From Daldinia sp. FL1419 (taxonomy: Eukaryota; Ascomycota; Sordariomycetes; Xylariales; Hypoxylaceae), in NCBI GenBank assembly GCA_025201765.1, contig MU623376.1:62001-126000 (forward strand): a DNA stretch of 64,000 bases, read 5' to 3'. The notes below the pieces were generated by a model. That model ran no database searches. It was not told where the DNA came from and saw only the letters and a program-made list of their open reading frames with translations. Each line of letters opens with the position of its first letter. Within the stretch, counting starts at the first letter, position 1. A program made the translations under genes and the position numbers. Of this stretch, positions 48,407-59,806 are shown piece after piece.

Positions 48407-51400
48407 TTACCTGCCGAACTCCAAATGCGGCACAATAACCGGCCCATACTTGGTCGGCGTCGTAAACGCGCCGTCGCCCTGGACCACGAAATCCACCGCG
48501 AGACTCAGCCTACTAACGCCCCCGTTCGCCAACTGCGCCTGCTGGTTCGGCCCGTACGGGGTAGCGGGCACGGCGTCGGGATCGTACGCGACCACCGCGA
48601 CGTAATTCCGCCTTCCCATGAGCTTCTTGAGCTCGCGCGGGGCGCCGCTGGCGTCCGTGTGGAATATCTCCATCATGTCCTCCTTGGTGTCGCTGACTTC
48701 GTTGGGGGAGGACCGTTGTCCGTTGACCGGCACGTAGTGCGTTCGGTTGCTGTGGAGCATTTTGAGGATGTAGTTGGCGGCGGGCGCGGCGACGATGGGC
48801 GAGGTTATGATTTGGTACATGGTTTTGTGGTCGCTTGGGTGCGTGGGGTCGTGGACTAGGCCGGCGCCGGCGGCGTTGACGTCTGTTTGGTTTGTTAGTG
48901 AGATTGTATCTACCTAGGTGAGGATATGTGGTGTTTGGGAATAGGGGGAAGCGGATGGATCAGGAAGAGGAAAACGTACCTCCGGACAAGAACGTCATAC
49001 GCAAACCCTTCTGATGCGATATCCCCTGCAGCGTGCGGATCAAATACGTTCGCTCGAGATCTTTGCTGTCGTGCGTCCACATATCCTTTAGGATCTCGCC
49101 GATATCAAGGTCGCCGAATTGGTTTACGACGTTGCCCATGAGGCCGGACTTGCCGACGGCCTTCTTAACTTGGCTGAAGCCCTGAGCCACCATTTCTTTG
49201 CCGCCGACGATACCTGCTACCGAACTCGTGACTTTGCCGAGGACGTTGTATGTCGTGTTGACTGCTTTCTTCCCCGTTGCGAACGTATTTGCTAGGCTTT
49301 CTACCGTGTCTAGACGCGGGTATACGATAGGCACCGAGAGCATCCACAAGCAATGCTGCACGCTAGGCGGCAGCATGGCGACCTTAGGGAATAACCCTTG
49401 GTATGTTGGACCGGCGAGCACGCGGCTCTGCGTCCGCTCCGATCGTAGGTCCACGCCGACTACGACCACGGCCGGGCCGAGATACTTGATGAAGTGCCAA
49501 CCTTGACCCGTAACCGTGAATAGATCCATATCGTGACTGACATTTCGCAGAACTTCTAGGGTAGTGTGGTGCTGGAAGAGTAAGTACATGTCCACGGCTA
49601 TGCGGCCGATATTCTTGAACATTTGCGAGTTCTGCATGTAATCCGGGTACGAGCCGTATCCGTCGAATCTAGAAGATTGGGAAGTTAGCACATTCCACCC
49701 CATTCGTTCATATCTTCTCCCTTTCTTCATCCTCTTCATCCTCTTCGTCCTCTTCGTCCTCTTCGTCCTCTTCGTCCCCCTCTCAACAAGGCTTCAACTT
49801 ACATGTCGTGATCGTCGATCTGGCAAATATGCGGTATCTGAGCAAACGCCTCCCTCAAGAACGGCTGATCGAAATGGCTCGTGTAAAAGTGGAAATACGC
49901 ATGCGAAACATCCTCCTCGTGCCGCGCCGTCCACGCGGCGCTCTTCCTGTTATCGCGCCCCGGCATCGCGAGCCACTGCTTCAGCAGCGGGACTTCCTTC
50001 CACAGCCTGTCGCCGTAGATCTGGTCGCCCAGCCCCAGCTGCACGTGGAACCCGCCGCAGTCCACGTTCTTCTGCAGCACGTCCTTCCACATGAAGCCCA
50101 CCCCGCCCAGCTTGCTGCGCTCGCCTTGCGACGTCGACGCCGCGAAGTCGTTCCCCGAGTGCGCGATGAACCGCCAGTTGGCTTCGCTGCGCCCCGCCAC
50201 GACGAATTCGTACCGCGTGCAGCCCAGATGCGACGTCACGGCGTACGTCCACCGGTCTGTCCCGCCCTCGCCCATCTGCAGGTCGACGTCGTATTTGAAG
50301 AACTGCCACCTTTGGTGCGTGAATATCGTATGAGGCACGAGCTGTCGCGGGTTCGGCGATAGGTCGACGCTGAGGTGGATGTGGATGGTGGGCGGCTGGG
50401 GCGCGTCCGTGACGATGAGGATACTTCCGTGCCAGATCCCCTTCTCGACGTCCATGTTCGTATATCGAAGGTACGGGCCGAAATAGACGCCGTTCGTAGG
50501 CTGGACCTTGTACATGTCCACGCCGGCGCCCGGCGGCGGCCCCGTGAAGCCGGCTGCGGTCGGGGTGGCTGTTGCGACGCTCATGATGCTTTCTGCGTAG
50601 CCGGGTGTCTGCGGCGGGAACATGGGCGACGCCATTGCGCTCTGCTTGCCGAACATTGGTGATCCGAGTGGGTTGCCGTAAGTAGAAGCAGTCGGGGATA
50701 GAGGCGGTGCCTCATGGTGGATAGGGTTAGGGCCCTTGGGGAACTCCCATTGAGTAGCTTGCGTAGCCAGGTGGATATAGTAGTACTGCCCGGAGTTCTG
50801 ATCAAGATGCGCGATCCAACCCTCGGGTAGGGGTGGCGGCGAAGTAGGACCTTGTCCCTGGAATGGAGAGGGCGTATGGGTAACTACAGTTTGCGCCTGC
50901 TGGCCGTTCGGTTGAGGCTCTGGTCTGGGATCGTTCGCAAAAGCAGGATGTCCGGGGTGTTGCAGAGCCGGAGATGCGAGCGCAGCAGCGGCTATTTCGG
51001 TCTGCTTCTTGGGTGGTGATGCAGCTTGAGTAGCTTGGGCCGGTGTCGACGAGCTTGAACCTGCTTGTGCCGGCCTTTGCTTCTCGTTGGGGTATGCTGA
51101 AGAAGAACCATTTGGATTGATGCTGGAGTACGCGGGAGGTGGGCTTGGTGACATCTGCATACGTTGGAAGTCTTGCTCGAGCACGCTGATCTGGAGCGCG
51201 GGTCCGCCGCTCGCGTTTGAGCCCGAGGTCGATCCTGAGGCTGATCCCGAAGCCGCAGCTGTACCTGTATTGATGTTGGCTGGTCGTGCTGCCTGCGCGC
51301 TGAATGTCGACGCGGTAGGGCTGCTAACGGGATTTGCGCCTTGGTATACTGTAGGAGGTCCATGTGGCTGTTGATCGGGAGTTTCTGTTGGCGTCCAAGG

Positions 51401-52318
51401 ACGAGGAGGCTGTTGCATAGCTGGATGCTGTCCATATTGCGCGAGTCGCTGAGCCGCCGCCGAACTTTGAAGACTATTAAGAGTGGCGGTTCCGGAGATA
51501 CCAGCAGCCGCATACCTTGCCTCGATACCTCCTCCAGGGATAGTGCCGGGTTCTACGATGGGCGTCTCGGGCGGAGGCGGAGAACCTCGACTTGCTCTTG
51601 TGGTTGACGTGGATGCTGTTGATGCGAACCGGTTCACACCACTGTCTGGCATCTTGAGGTGATTATCTTGGCTTGGCTGGGGTCGCGCATTGCTGTTCGA
51701 GCTTGAGTTCGAAGCCGCAGAGCTCGCCCTAGGTGGAGGGTAATAAGGCTTTTGGTGATAGTTAGGGAAGGATGTGGCAGTAGTAATCGGTGCTGGTTTT
51801 GCCTGGTTTCCGAGAGGTTTCGCGAAGAGGCCAGTATCCTCTCCTGGAGGACTGGCCGGACTAAGCGACGCTGGTAGAGGTCTGGGAGCAGTTCCCCGTC
51901 GTTCGGCAAGACCCGGTCTTTTCTCGGTAGGACTGGTATCTATTCGCGGGCTTGTGTCGTTGAAGGAACTGGAATGTGAAGAGCCCGGAGGACTCGTGTA
52001 GATCTTATTCAGAGATGGTCGGCGATGGTCGGCCGGGTACGGAGGTCGACTGCTCGAGTGAGAAGGTTGACCAAATCGATAGTCGTCGTCATCAGGGTAC
52101 GGCAGAGGCGCAGCAGAGCTCGAAGCGCCTGGCGGGAGGGGAAAAGAAGGCTTGGAAGATGCCGGGGCGGGATATTTGAATCGATCCGAGGCCCTGTCGG
52201 GATCAGGCTTGGGGCTCTGAGGGTGGAATATCCTTAGAGGTTCAACGGTAGGGCTGTCGCAGTCTTCAGTGGGTTTACTGAGGAACATCTCCTCTTCGGG
52301 TCTTCCGTGACGATCCAT
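48407..52318 (-). CDS. WW-domain PhoD-like phosphatase
   Basis: Three exons, 52318-49803, 49668-48980 and 48882-48407, encode 1226 residues. The first about 490 residues are Pro/Ser/Gln-rich and probably disordered. A WW domain lies at about 496-530 (LPEGWIAHLDQNSGQYYYIH, ending in TQWEFP), with both signature tryptophans. From about 610 to the end is a PhoD-like metallophosphatase region with GLGDQIYGD, QIDDHDIFDGYG (restored exactly by the first splice join) and FLSGDVNAAGAG (restored by the second); these Asp/His motifs are expected to bind the catalytic metals. Substrate and location are unknown; there is no signal peptide, so it is likely cytosolic, unlike secreted bacterial PhoD. The TAA stop overlaps a good donor site (AG|GTAAGA), so an alternative C terminus is possible. 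Intron 1 holds a 9-nt tandem repeat. Confidence 0.9.
49722..49777. repeat. Tandem 9-nt repeat (CTCTTCGTC) within an intron
   Basis: About six copies of CTCTTCATC/CTCTTCGTC in the 134-nt first intron of the PhoD-like gene. On the coding strand it would read as an acidic repeat if retained. Confidence 0.88.
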
Positions 52319-53426
52319 CCTGTTTCACGTATTCTTCCGTACGCGGGCGCAAAGGTACCGATAGAATACGCGGGATGACGCACGGGGGGAAAAGGATAAC
52401 AAGGCTATTTATAGGTGCTTTGCGACAGCCGGGACGTAAACGACGTCCAGACAATGGCTTTGACCTTCTCGCCACGAGGTGGGGTAGCAACGATTGGCTT
52501 TGGTTCTTGTTAATGAAGCTTTTCGAGAGCCGATGGGATTACAAGCGTTGACCAAAGGGAATAGAAAGAATACGGTACGATTTACGCGCAAGTACAGACA
52601 TGAACGGGTGAAACGAGTTCGCGGGAGGACAAGATGGCTTTGAAAAGGTCTACGATATGCGACCTACCGACTGGCTGAGTGTGGATATTGAGCATATCGA
52701 GCATGCCCCTCTTGGGTCTCTCTGGGGGGAAGCACCTTGTCCGGTCCAGTGGACTCATCCAGCTTGGCAGCTCGAGGGACAGGGCAGATGATTGGTTGTT
52801 ATCAAGTTGGCGCTTAAGGGATTGGGGATTTGGATGAAGCAGAATGGGCAGGATAGTATTTCCAAGCGCCCAATCAGTCTCATGCATCATCAGAACTTGC
52901 CGTAGGTCACAGCATATACTGGTAAAGCCTGGTTCCCTCATATGAACAAAAGTCTACCGGTCTAACTTAGTAAGTCCTGGCTTTGCCGGGTTTCCTTGAC
53001 GCTATTCTACACGTACGCGCGCTACATAGCCGTTGGGAAGCCTAGCTCATGTATAATTCTCTTGGGCATCAGAACGAGAGTCTGCTTTATAAAATCATGA
53101 TAGGGTGAGGTATAAACGGGAGGTGGTGGGTCAGCTGTACACTGCCTCTTGATTCACTTGATCTTCTTCTCGACGCGCGATAGTCAAGTTAAGCACATGA
53201 ATATGAAGTTTTGCTATTTGTTAAGACACTTCTTAAAATGGGTGGGACAGGGGTCATCGCATGATGGAAATACCCGCTGTTAAATGTCATAGTACTGTTA
53301 TTATGTGCGTAGTATTATTCCCTCGACGAGAAAGATCCCGTCATAGCCGTGCCGCGGCCTGTATCTAGAAGGATAGAATATACGTTGGCGGCTAACAGAC
53401 CGAACTTTGGAATTATCCAGCTTTAT

Positions 53427-53535
53427 TTGCTGGGTATGCCCCTGTATGCCCCTGTATTCCCCTGTAATGCTTGTGATATGCATGCTGTGCATAGTATCGT
53501 ACATACCTACCTGCCTACCTACCTGCCTACCTACC
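53427..53535. repeat. Two short tandem repeats (ATGCCCCTGT and CCTACCTG units)
   Basis: Three copies of a 10-nt unit at about 53427-53465, then TACC/TGCC tetranucleotide repeats at about 53503-53535. Confidence 0.8.
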
Positions 53536-54380
53536 TGTGTACATTGACGGTCCTTCCCGTCAAGTAGGATCTGCCAAAAGTATGTTCTAAATAACGAGGG
53601 CTCCCGCATCACCCCGCCGTAGAAAAAAAAAGCAAACTACTGATATACAGAATCATCAAAGAGACTATATAACTTCGCTTTGGATTTGACTTTAGATAAA
53701 TAACTATATCATATTAATTTATGTTTTATAGGCCGTGGTTAAATATTACTATTGATTAGAGGAATAGCCTAATAAGATGGATTTCTTATTCGTAGTTATA
53801 CAATTCCAGAATCAAAAGTATGTCGCAAAGGTTGATCGTGTTGTTTACCTACGTACAAGGGGAGATGTAGTTTGATTTCAGCCTCATAAAACGCCACAGG
53901 AATATCTTAGAGAAGCTTTAGAACGATACGTGCAGTCTTTCCTTACAATGCCTTTGTTCGGCTCGGCTCGGTCGCGGACCCTTCAAGTCGGTTGCCAAAG
54001 TAATTCCTTTGTCCATCTGAAGGCGATAATCTGACGCGACACGTGCCGCGAACAACGACGAATACATCGGCTGCCTGGCTTAAGTCAAGGCGTAAGGCGT
54101 AAGGCATAAGGACATACGACGACTCTTTGAACATCTGATTCAATATATGTTATATCTACAGTTCGGATACCAAACCTGCTTTTCGCGCCCGAACTACACA
54201 GTACGTTCTTTGCCTTCCGTCTTCCCATGGGACGCCAACCTGAAAGGGGGATCGGGTTTCGACCAACAGACCAATCATAACCCTTCATGTGTCCGTAATT
54301 ATCTGAATTGGTGCGTAGGACGCGTGGCAACCACCAAAGATCATACTGCGTCCGTCGCAGAAACCATAGCTAGGCTACGG

Positions 54381-54405
54381 CTTCTAACGTGTTCTTATCT
54401 GTTCG
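54381..54405 (+). promoter_or_regulatory. Step-type heat-shock element upstream of hsp20
   Basis: Three nTTCn units lie at exactly 10-bp spacing (TTC at 54382, 54392 and 54402). This matches the step-type arrangement recognised by Hsf1 in yeast. It lies about 130 bp upstream of the TATA box and 225 bp upstream of the hsp20 start codon. Confidence 0.6.
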
Positions 54406-54530
54406 AGACTGAATTACGTACACATTTCTGACTCTTTTCTAAGTCGGGAGGCATGTTAGATTACGTTGATTATTCGCCATGGTACATCATAAGTTACGCA
54501 CTCCGTCCTGGAGCCTTGATATTTCTTTTG

Positions 54531-54538
54531 TATATAAA
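54531..54538 (+). promoter_or_regulatory. TATA box of hsp20
   Basis: TATATAAA, 90 bp upstream of the ATG; TATA boxes are typical of inducible stress genes. Confidence 0.65.
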
Positions 54539-54627
54539 GGTTGAGTTGAACATCGTCTTGCTTGATACGATGTCTCTAGAAACAACAAGTTCCCTAACAT
54601 ATTATATTTAAACAATAATTATCTAAA

Positions 54628-55674
54628 ATGGAAAACAGCAACAACAACAACAACAATCAAGTTCCCTTCTGGGAGTTCATGCAATCATTTGGCCCACATG
54701 GAGCTGGGGGTTCCGGCGTTGGCATCGACCATGCCGGCTTCGGTCCCCAGTTCCCTTTAGGATTCCCATTCGACACCACTCAGTCTAGCCCCTGGGGATC
54801 TTCTGGTTGGGGTCGCTGGACTAGCCCATGGGGTGCTCACGGAGGACATGGCCGAGATAGCCATGAACGGCATCGAGACACACCTGAGGACGGCAAAGAA
54901 GAAGACCACAGCGATCATGAAATGGAGAGCTCTTCTGATACACAGAGAGGTACGCCCGACGAGTCAACTACCGGCGAAGTCCCACCACCGCCGCCGCCGC
55001 CGCCCGGAGCTTTCCCCGATCACCCCCCGCCACCTTTTGGGGCATTCCCACATCCTCATGGTCCGCCGCCGCCAGGAGCTCCGAATCGACCATTCCACCG
55101 CGGTCGACCGCACCCGTTTTGTCCTCATCGAGGACGAGGTGGCCGATACAGCCGTGGTGGTCGAAACGGATCACACGGGCCACCGGCCTACAGCGGCCCG
55201 TGGGATTTCCGTCCCCTGATGCATGCTTTCGCCACTCATCCGTTTGCTCAGACATTTAGAGAGTGTATGGACCAAGCTCGCGGTGGTTTCCCTGGGGAAT
55301 CAAATGACCACCAGGGCGATGCATTCGTCCCGCCTGTCGACGTCTTTGATACCGAGAAAGCATACGTGCTTCACGTATCCCTACCAGGAGCGCTGAAGGA
55401 GGATATTGGAGTGAACTGGGACGGCGAGAAGGTCAATATTGCCGGAGTTGTACACCGCCCAGGAGATGAAGAGTTCCTCCGGTCCTTGGCTTCAAACGAA
55501 AGGAAGGTTGGTATGTTTGAGAGAAGCATAAAGCTACCACCTCCCGGAAGTAACGAAAAGGAAGATATTGATGGTCTCGGCATTACCGCCAAGATGGAGA
55601 ACGGTATTCTCATCGTTACCGTACCCAAGACCGAGAAGGAGTGGATATCGGTCCATAAGGTCGACATCGAGTAA
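54628..55674 (+). CDS. Small heat-shock protein (Hsp20/alpha-crystallin, Hsp30-like)
   Basis: A single exon of 348 residues. The N-terminal 225 residues are unusual for the family: an Asn run, Gly/Trp-rich stretches, an acidic His/Asp/Glu segment, a proline run (about residues 119-126) and Arg/Gly-rich repeats. The alpha-crystallin domain occupies about 232-345 (VDVFDTEKAYVLHVSLPGA, then FERSIKLPPP, GITAKMENGILIVTVPK, where the last block is the conserved beta-strand motif). sHSPs form oligomers that hold unfolding proteins for Hsp70/Hsp104. An upstream TATA box and step-type heat-shock element suggest Hsf1 control. The insertion between the two halves of the domain (HRPGDEEFLRSLASNE) is typical of fungal Hsp30. 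The stop codon overlaps a donor-like GTAAGT. Confidence 0.94.
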   Translation: MENSNNNNNNQVPFWEFMQSFGPHGAGGSGVGIDHAGFGPQFPLGFPFDTTQSSPWGSSGWGRWTSPWGAHGGHGRDSHERHRDTPEDGKEEDHSDHEMESSSDTQRGTPDESTTGEVPPPPPPPPGAFPDHPPPPFGAFPHPHGPPPPGAPNRPFHRGRPHPFCPHRGRGGRYSRGGRNGSHGPPAYSGPWDFRPLMHAFATHPFAQTFRECMDQARGGFPGESNDHQGDAFVPPVDVFDTEKAYVLHVSLPGALKEDIGVNWDGEKVNIAGVVHRPGDEEFLRSLASNERKVGMFERSIKLPPPGSNEKEDIDGLGITAKMENGILIVTVPKTEKEWISVHKVDIE

Positions 55675-56037
55675 GTATGGATGTCGCAGAGTTGAAGCGT
55701 ATGTGATGAACGGCAATGGAATATTGATGGTAACCCCATAAGATGGTATAGTAGGCGTCAGGAGTCGTGGACAGCACAACCCCTTAGTATAGCAATAAAT
55801 AATAGACTAGTTATTCCAAGAATACTTCTTAATTGTCTGCATCGCTGGAAAAACCCTTGATATTTTCTCAATAATGACGCCCTAGATTGTTCCTTGTGTT
55901 CACTTCGACACTTACCTAGTGCTGTTTTACATTCCACTAGGCTAAACATCGTGGGGTGGTCTCCCTCGTCCGCTATAATCTATTCGCCGTGATGAGGGAT
56001 AGCGCAGCACCGAAAGCCAGCCCTTTATTATTTTAGT
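55675..56037. other. Convergent intergenic region
   Basis: 3' flanks of hsp20 and pcc1; nothing else seen. Confidence 0.7.
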
Positions 56038-56437
56038 TCATGCCTTCGTGTCTTGAGTGTCTAGTACGTCCGTGTCAAGTTCTTGCATGACTTCCACTAC
56101 TAGATTTAAACTGTCCATAAACGAGTTGACGGCTACTCGAAGCATCCTATTAGTTGTAGCCTTGTACTCGGTTCGTAGAATGTTTCCCGTTATGTCTCCA
56201 TTACTAGTGTTCGCATTCGACTGGTCAATGGAGAATGTTCGCTTGACCAAAGGTGAGAGTTCCTTGTCGACTTGTAACGCTTTTAAAGCAATAGAGGCCA
56301 ACCTTGGTGTTGGGAATGGCACCTCAATGGTCCTAAGAGGGTATGATATATTAGCCTCAAGCTACTCATTGTTGGACAATAATTATGTATGTGACGTACA
56401 GCGCACAAGGAAATCGTATGTCTGTTGGTGACGCCAT
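56038..56437 (-). CDS. pcc1: KEOPS complex subunit Pcc1
   Basis: Two exons, 56437-56400 (38 nt) and 56332-56038, encode 110 residues. The 67-nt intron (GTACGT...CTTAG) joins MASPTDIRFPCA to LTIEVPFPTPRLA. Conserved Pcc1 blocks are IEVPFPTPRLASIALKAL, VDKELSPLVKR and EYKATTNRMLRVAVNSFMDS, followed by a C-terminal VMQELD helix; length and order match the family. Pcc1 is the dimerisation platform of KEOPS, which makes the universal t6A modification at position 37 of ANN-decoding tRNAs and in yeast is also linked to telomere maintenance. The start chosen is the only ATG upstream that gives a full family N terminus. It is transcribed divergently from cdc14 with about 1.1 kb between them. Confidence 0.93.
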
Positions 56438-57531
56438 AGTAGTCGTATGCCTCTTTCTTTTTTTTTCCAGGTGGATGGAGTCCGGGGTGGATTAGTGGCC
56501 GGGAGGAGTAGAATATGAATTGCGCAATGGGCGAATCGCAAGAAATAATTAACGGTTAGAGTGTAATTGATAAGGTACAAGTTTTGTGAACCAAGGTGGG
56601 GGAGCATGGAAGGAGGGGAAGATTCTCTCTTTCCCTGGCGCTAACTAATAAGAGTATCAACCAGGTAGGTAGGTTCCATTCTATCTACATGTACCTAAGT
56701 ATCAAGTATCTAGGTAGGTACCTCTGTTCCGAAAACTACGATAAGATAAGATTTGATAGGGAAATAGGTATAAAAAAAAAGAGTAACCTAGGCCATTCAG
56801 GGAGCCATTGGAATTCAGCTGGAGCTCATTGAGGCCAGCGTTTCAGCCACCTATGCAATGGGATGGACTGAGATACAACGGGATAAAGTGGATCCATAAC
56901 GGTTGCTAAGCAACGGCTTGACCGGTAAACACGACAGGGACGACAGTGGGTGAAGTTTATAGTCTAAACCTAATACAGTAAAAGGTCAAATGAGAACGCT
57001 ATGCGACGGGCTAGACAAGCTGGAAAGTTTGACTTCTGGACCCATGTCACTTTTTCCTACCCCAACATAACAACAATCATAATAATAGAACCAAAACCAT
57101 ACAAAAACATCGTCTTCTTGAGAAACATCCGTTAATAGTTTACATCATTTACATCAACCTTTCTTCCTTCCTAAGTTCTTCTTGCTCCCTTTCCAGTATC
57201 GTATTCGCTATTACTTTCTGCTGGTACATTATCTTCCCATTGATTACTGGTACATGAACTCGTTTGTTTATTGTATTCGTAAATAAAATCGTCGCTACAC
57301 CGATATCCTTACCGCCGCCCCTTCTGGCTATTTATACATTTCCAATTGCTATATCTACACTACACCCGCGATATTCTACCATAAAATAGGCCTACGCCTA
57401 TTTTATGCAGAGCCATTGAAGCTTCCCGTCATAGTAAATCCTTCGCTTGACGGGGTAAACAAAGCGGGCTCTTGAATCGGAAACAACAAAGTGAAGAAGG
57501 AGCAGAAGTAGCGAGAACGTCAACCTTCAAG
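56438..57531. other. Divergent spacer between pcc1 and cdc14
   Basis: Should contain both promoters; a short TAGGTACC patch lies at about 56660-56720. No gene was seen. Confidence 0.65.
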
Positions 57532-59806
57532 ATGCCGCCTTCGAGGAGCTCTAATTCGGGCCAAGTCATTGAATATATTCCTCGTATGTTTTTCTCGGTT
57601 TTTTATTATTATTTCTTTCCTGTTTTGTTTTATAGTGTCATTCTCCCATTCCATCAACATTCTTGATATCAACTTATTCACTTTCACCTCTTAATCTACA
57701 TTATCCTACTTGACTATCGTATTATCCTAATCACATTTGTTATGTCCTTTGATTCCTTAAACGTCTGCCTTACGCAGATTCAGCTTGGGGATCTAGTTTC
57801 TCCTGGCATCTCACAAAATACCTTACATTCTTCATTACTACTTAATTCGGAAGCCTTTCCAGTCACGATACTAACATATGCAGACCGCCTTTACCTAGCA
57901 TCCTACGTCCACCCCCCTACCGCCGACACCGTCTTTCCCTATGCCGAGCCCCAAACTCGCTCGCCTGGTAAACGATCACAAAGAGTTGCCGATGGTCCTT
58001 CACCTGCTGTAACAAAGTCTGATCGACATTCGCCATACTACTTTACCGTCGACGACAGCCTTCTGTACAATGCCTTCCACCATGATTTTGGCCCACTCCA
58101 CATCGGTCACCTGTACCGCTTCGCTCTCCATTTTCATGACGTTCTTGGCGCAAAAGAAAATCAGGACCGGCCTATCGTCTTTTGGAGCCGCTCAGACCCG
58201 AGAAGTAAGTCGACATATAACCACGTGCAATGATCCTTACCGTTCCTAACAATTCCGACTAGGTCGGGCCAATGCTACTTGTTTACTTGCTTGCTATATG
58301 GTCTTGATTCAGAACTGGGCACCTCACTTAGCGCTAGCACCGATTGCGCAGGTTGATCCCCCTCTAATGCCTTTCCGTGACGCCGGTTATAGTCAAGCGG
58401 ACTATGGTATCACTGTACAGGACATTGTGTACGGCGTCTGGAAGGCCAAGGAGAAAAAATGCTGCGTGTTGAATAACTTCGATCTTGACGAATATGAAAA
58501 GTTTGAGCGGGTCGAACACGGCGACTTCAATTGGATCACATCCGATTTCCTAGCATTCGCATCTCCGCAACACAGTCCGGTGTCGCGCATCAAAGAGTCG
58601 TCGGAATTATTTGACACTCTTCCCAAGACGATCTCCGAGGTTAATGACCACCCGACCCTCCCTCAGCCATTCAAGAATGTGCTTATGCACTTTTCTGAGC
58701 GTAATATTGGCCTAGTTGTTCGACTCAACTCACCTCTATACTCTCCGTCATACTTTGAGGCGTTGGGGATACAGCATCTTGATATGATTTTTGAGGATGG
58801 TACATGCCCTCCCTTAGCTACCGTCAGGAAGTTTATCAAGCTCGCACACGAGATGATTACGGTTCAGAACAAGGGTATCGCGGTTCACTGTAAAGCTGGT
58901 CTTGGGAGGACCGGATGCTTGATTGGTGCGTACTTGATATACCGCTATGGCTTTACGGCAAACGAGGTCATCTCTTTCATGCGATTTATGCGCCCCGGTA
59001 TGGTCGTTGGGCCTCAGCAGCATTGGTTGCACATAAACCAAGGGGTCTTCCGAGAGTGGTGGATCGAGGAGAGAATAGAGAGGAAACTGAGAAGAGAATT
59101 TGCAGCGGCCAACCAAGCACCCAGCACACCCATCCGGGCAATGCAAAAGACCAACTTAAGCCGAAGTGCTCAGGCATCTACACCGCCGAGCAGAAGCCCG
59201 TCGAACCGTACGCCTCTTGGCGAAATGGACGGTGAACGGCGCAACGCGAGCGTACAAGATGACTATCTACCTGCGCCAACGCCAGGCCAGCCCCGAAAGA
59301 CAAGTCGTATAGATCGACACCACCCCTACCAGCGCAATGCGGCTCAGCCCTCTCCGGTCGAGGAGGAGCGTGATGGGACCGAGAAGGATACAGAAGTTAT
59401 CTCCGTCCATCGTCGATCTAATGATGCTGAATCTGAAGAAGAATTACTCCTACGCATGCGGACCCATCGCAAGACATCACACACGCCAAGCCGCAGCGAG
59501 AAGATAAGATCTGTGAGCCAAAGCACAACTACAACAATATACCAAGTCATAGATAACGACGCATCCAATGATGCAGAGAATATCGGCAGCGGTCGGCCAA
59601 AGACCGTTGTGGATCACGTCACCGGCTCACCAACACGGTCGGCAAGCGCTTCGGGTGTGTTGACCAAGGTCAGGAGCAGCAAGCGATCAGCCGAGTCCAG
59701 CCGCAACAAAGATTCGGCAGGTGTGCGCAAGACCAGTGGTCGAGTTGGTAGTATCAACGCCAACTCGAGTGTCAACTCGACGGCACGTAAGGTATCCGCT
59801 ATATAG
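57532..59806 (+). CDS. cdc14: Cdc14-family dual-specificity phosphatase
   Basis: Three exons, 57532-57583, 57884-58204 and 58263-59806, encode 638 residues. Introns are 300 nt (with CTAAC 11 nt before the acceptor) and 58 nt. The N-terminal DSP-like domain contains RLYLASYVHPP and, after the second join, SRANATCLLACYMVLIQNWAP. The catalytic domain carries HCKAGLGRTGC with the nucleophilic cysteine at residue 334, and MRFMRPGMVVGPQQHWL, both diagnostic of Cdc14. The Ser/Arg-rich C-terminal tail of about 240 residues is the expected site for phosphoregulation and nucleolar anchoring. Cdc14 removes CDK phosphates from Ser-Pro sites in mitotic exit and cytokinesis. An in-frame ATG at 57742 inside intron 1 could give an alternative N terminus. 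Confidence 0.95.

Larger units (their letters stand above)
52319..54627. other. Divergent spacer between the PhoD-like gene and hsp20
   Basis: Holds the PhoD-like promoter/leader, including an unrecognised 119-codon minus-strand frame (52582-52941), ATGCCCCTGT and CCTACCTG short tandem repeats (53427-53535), and the hsp20 promoter elements listed separately. Confidence 0.6.

Noticed and set aside
48042..48605. 187-codon plus-strand frame near the PhoD 3' end
   Set aside because: Its second half is the antisense of the PhoD exon and its first half is repeat-rich flank.
49808..50362. 184-codon plus-strand frame within the PhoD gene
   Set aside because: Antisense shadow of GC-rich PhoD coding sequence; the minus strand has clear domain motifs.
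52582..52941. 119-codon minus-strand frame upstream of the PhoD-like gene
   Set aside because: ATG-initiated and open, but no recognisable motif and no splice link to the PhoD frame; most likely leader or promoter sequence.
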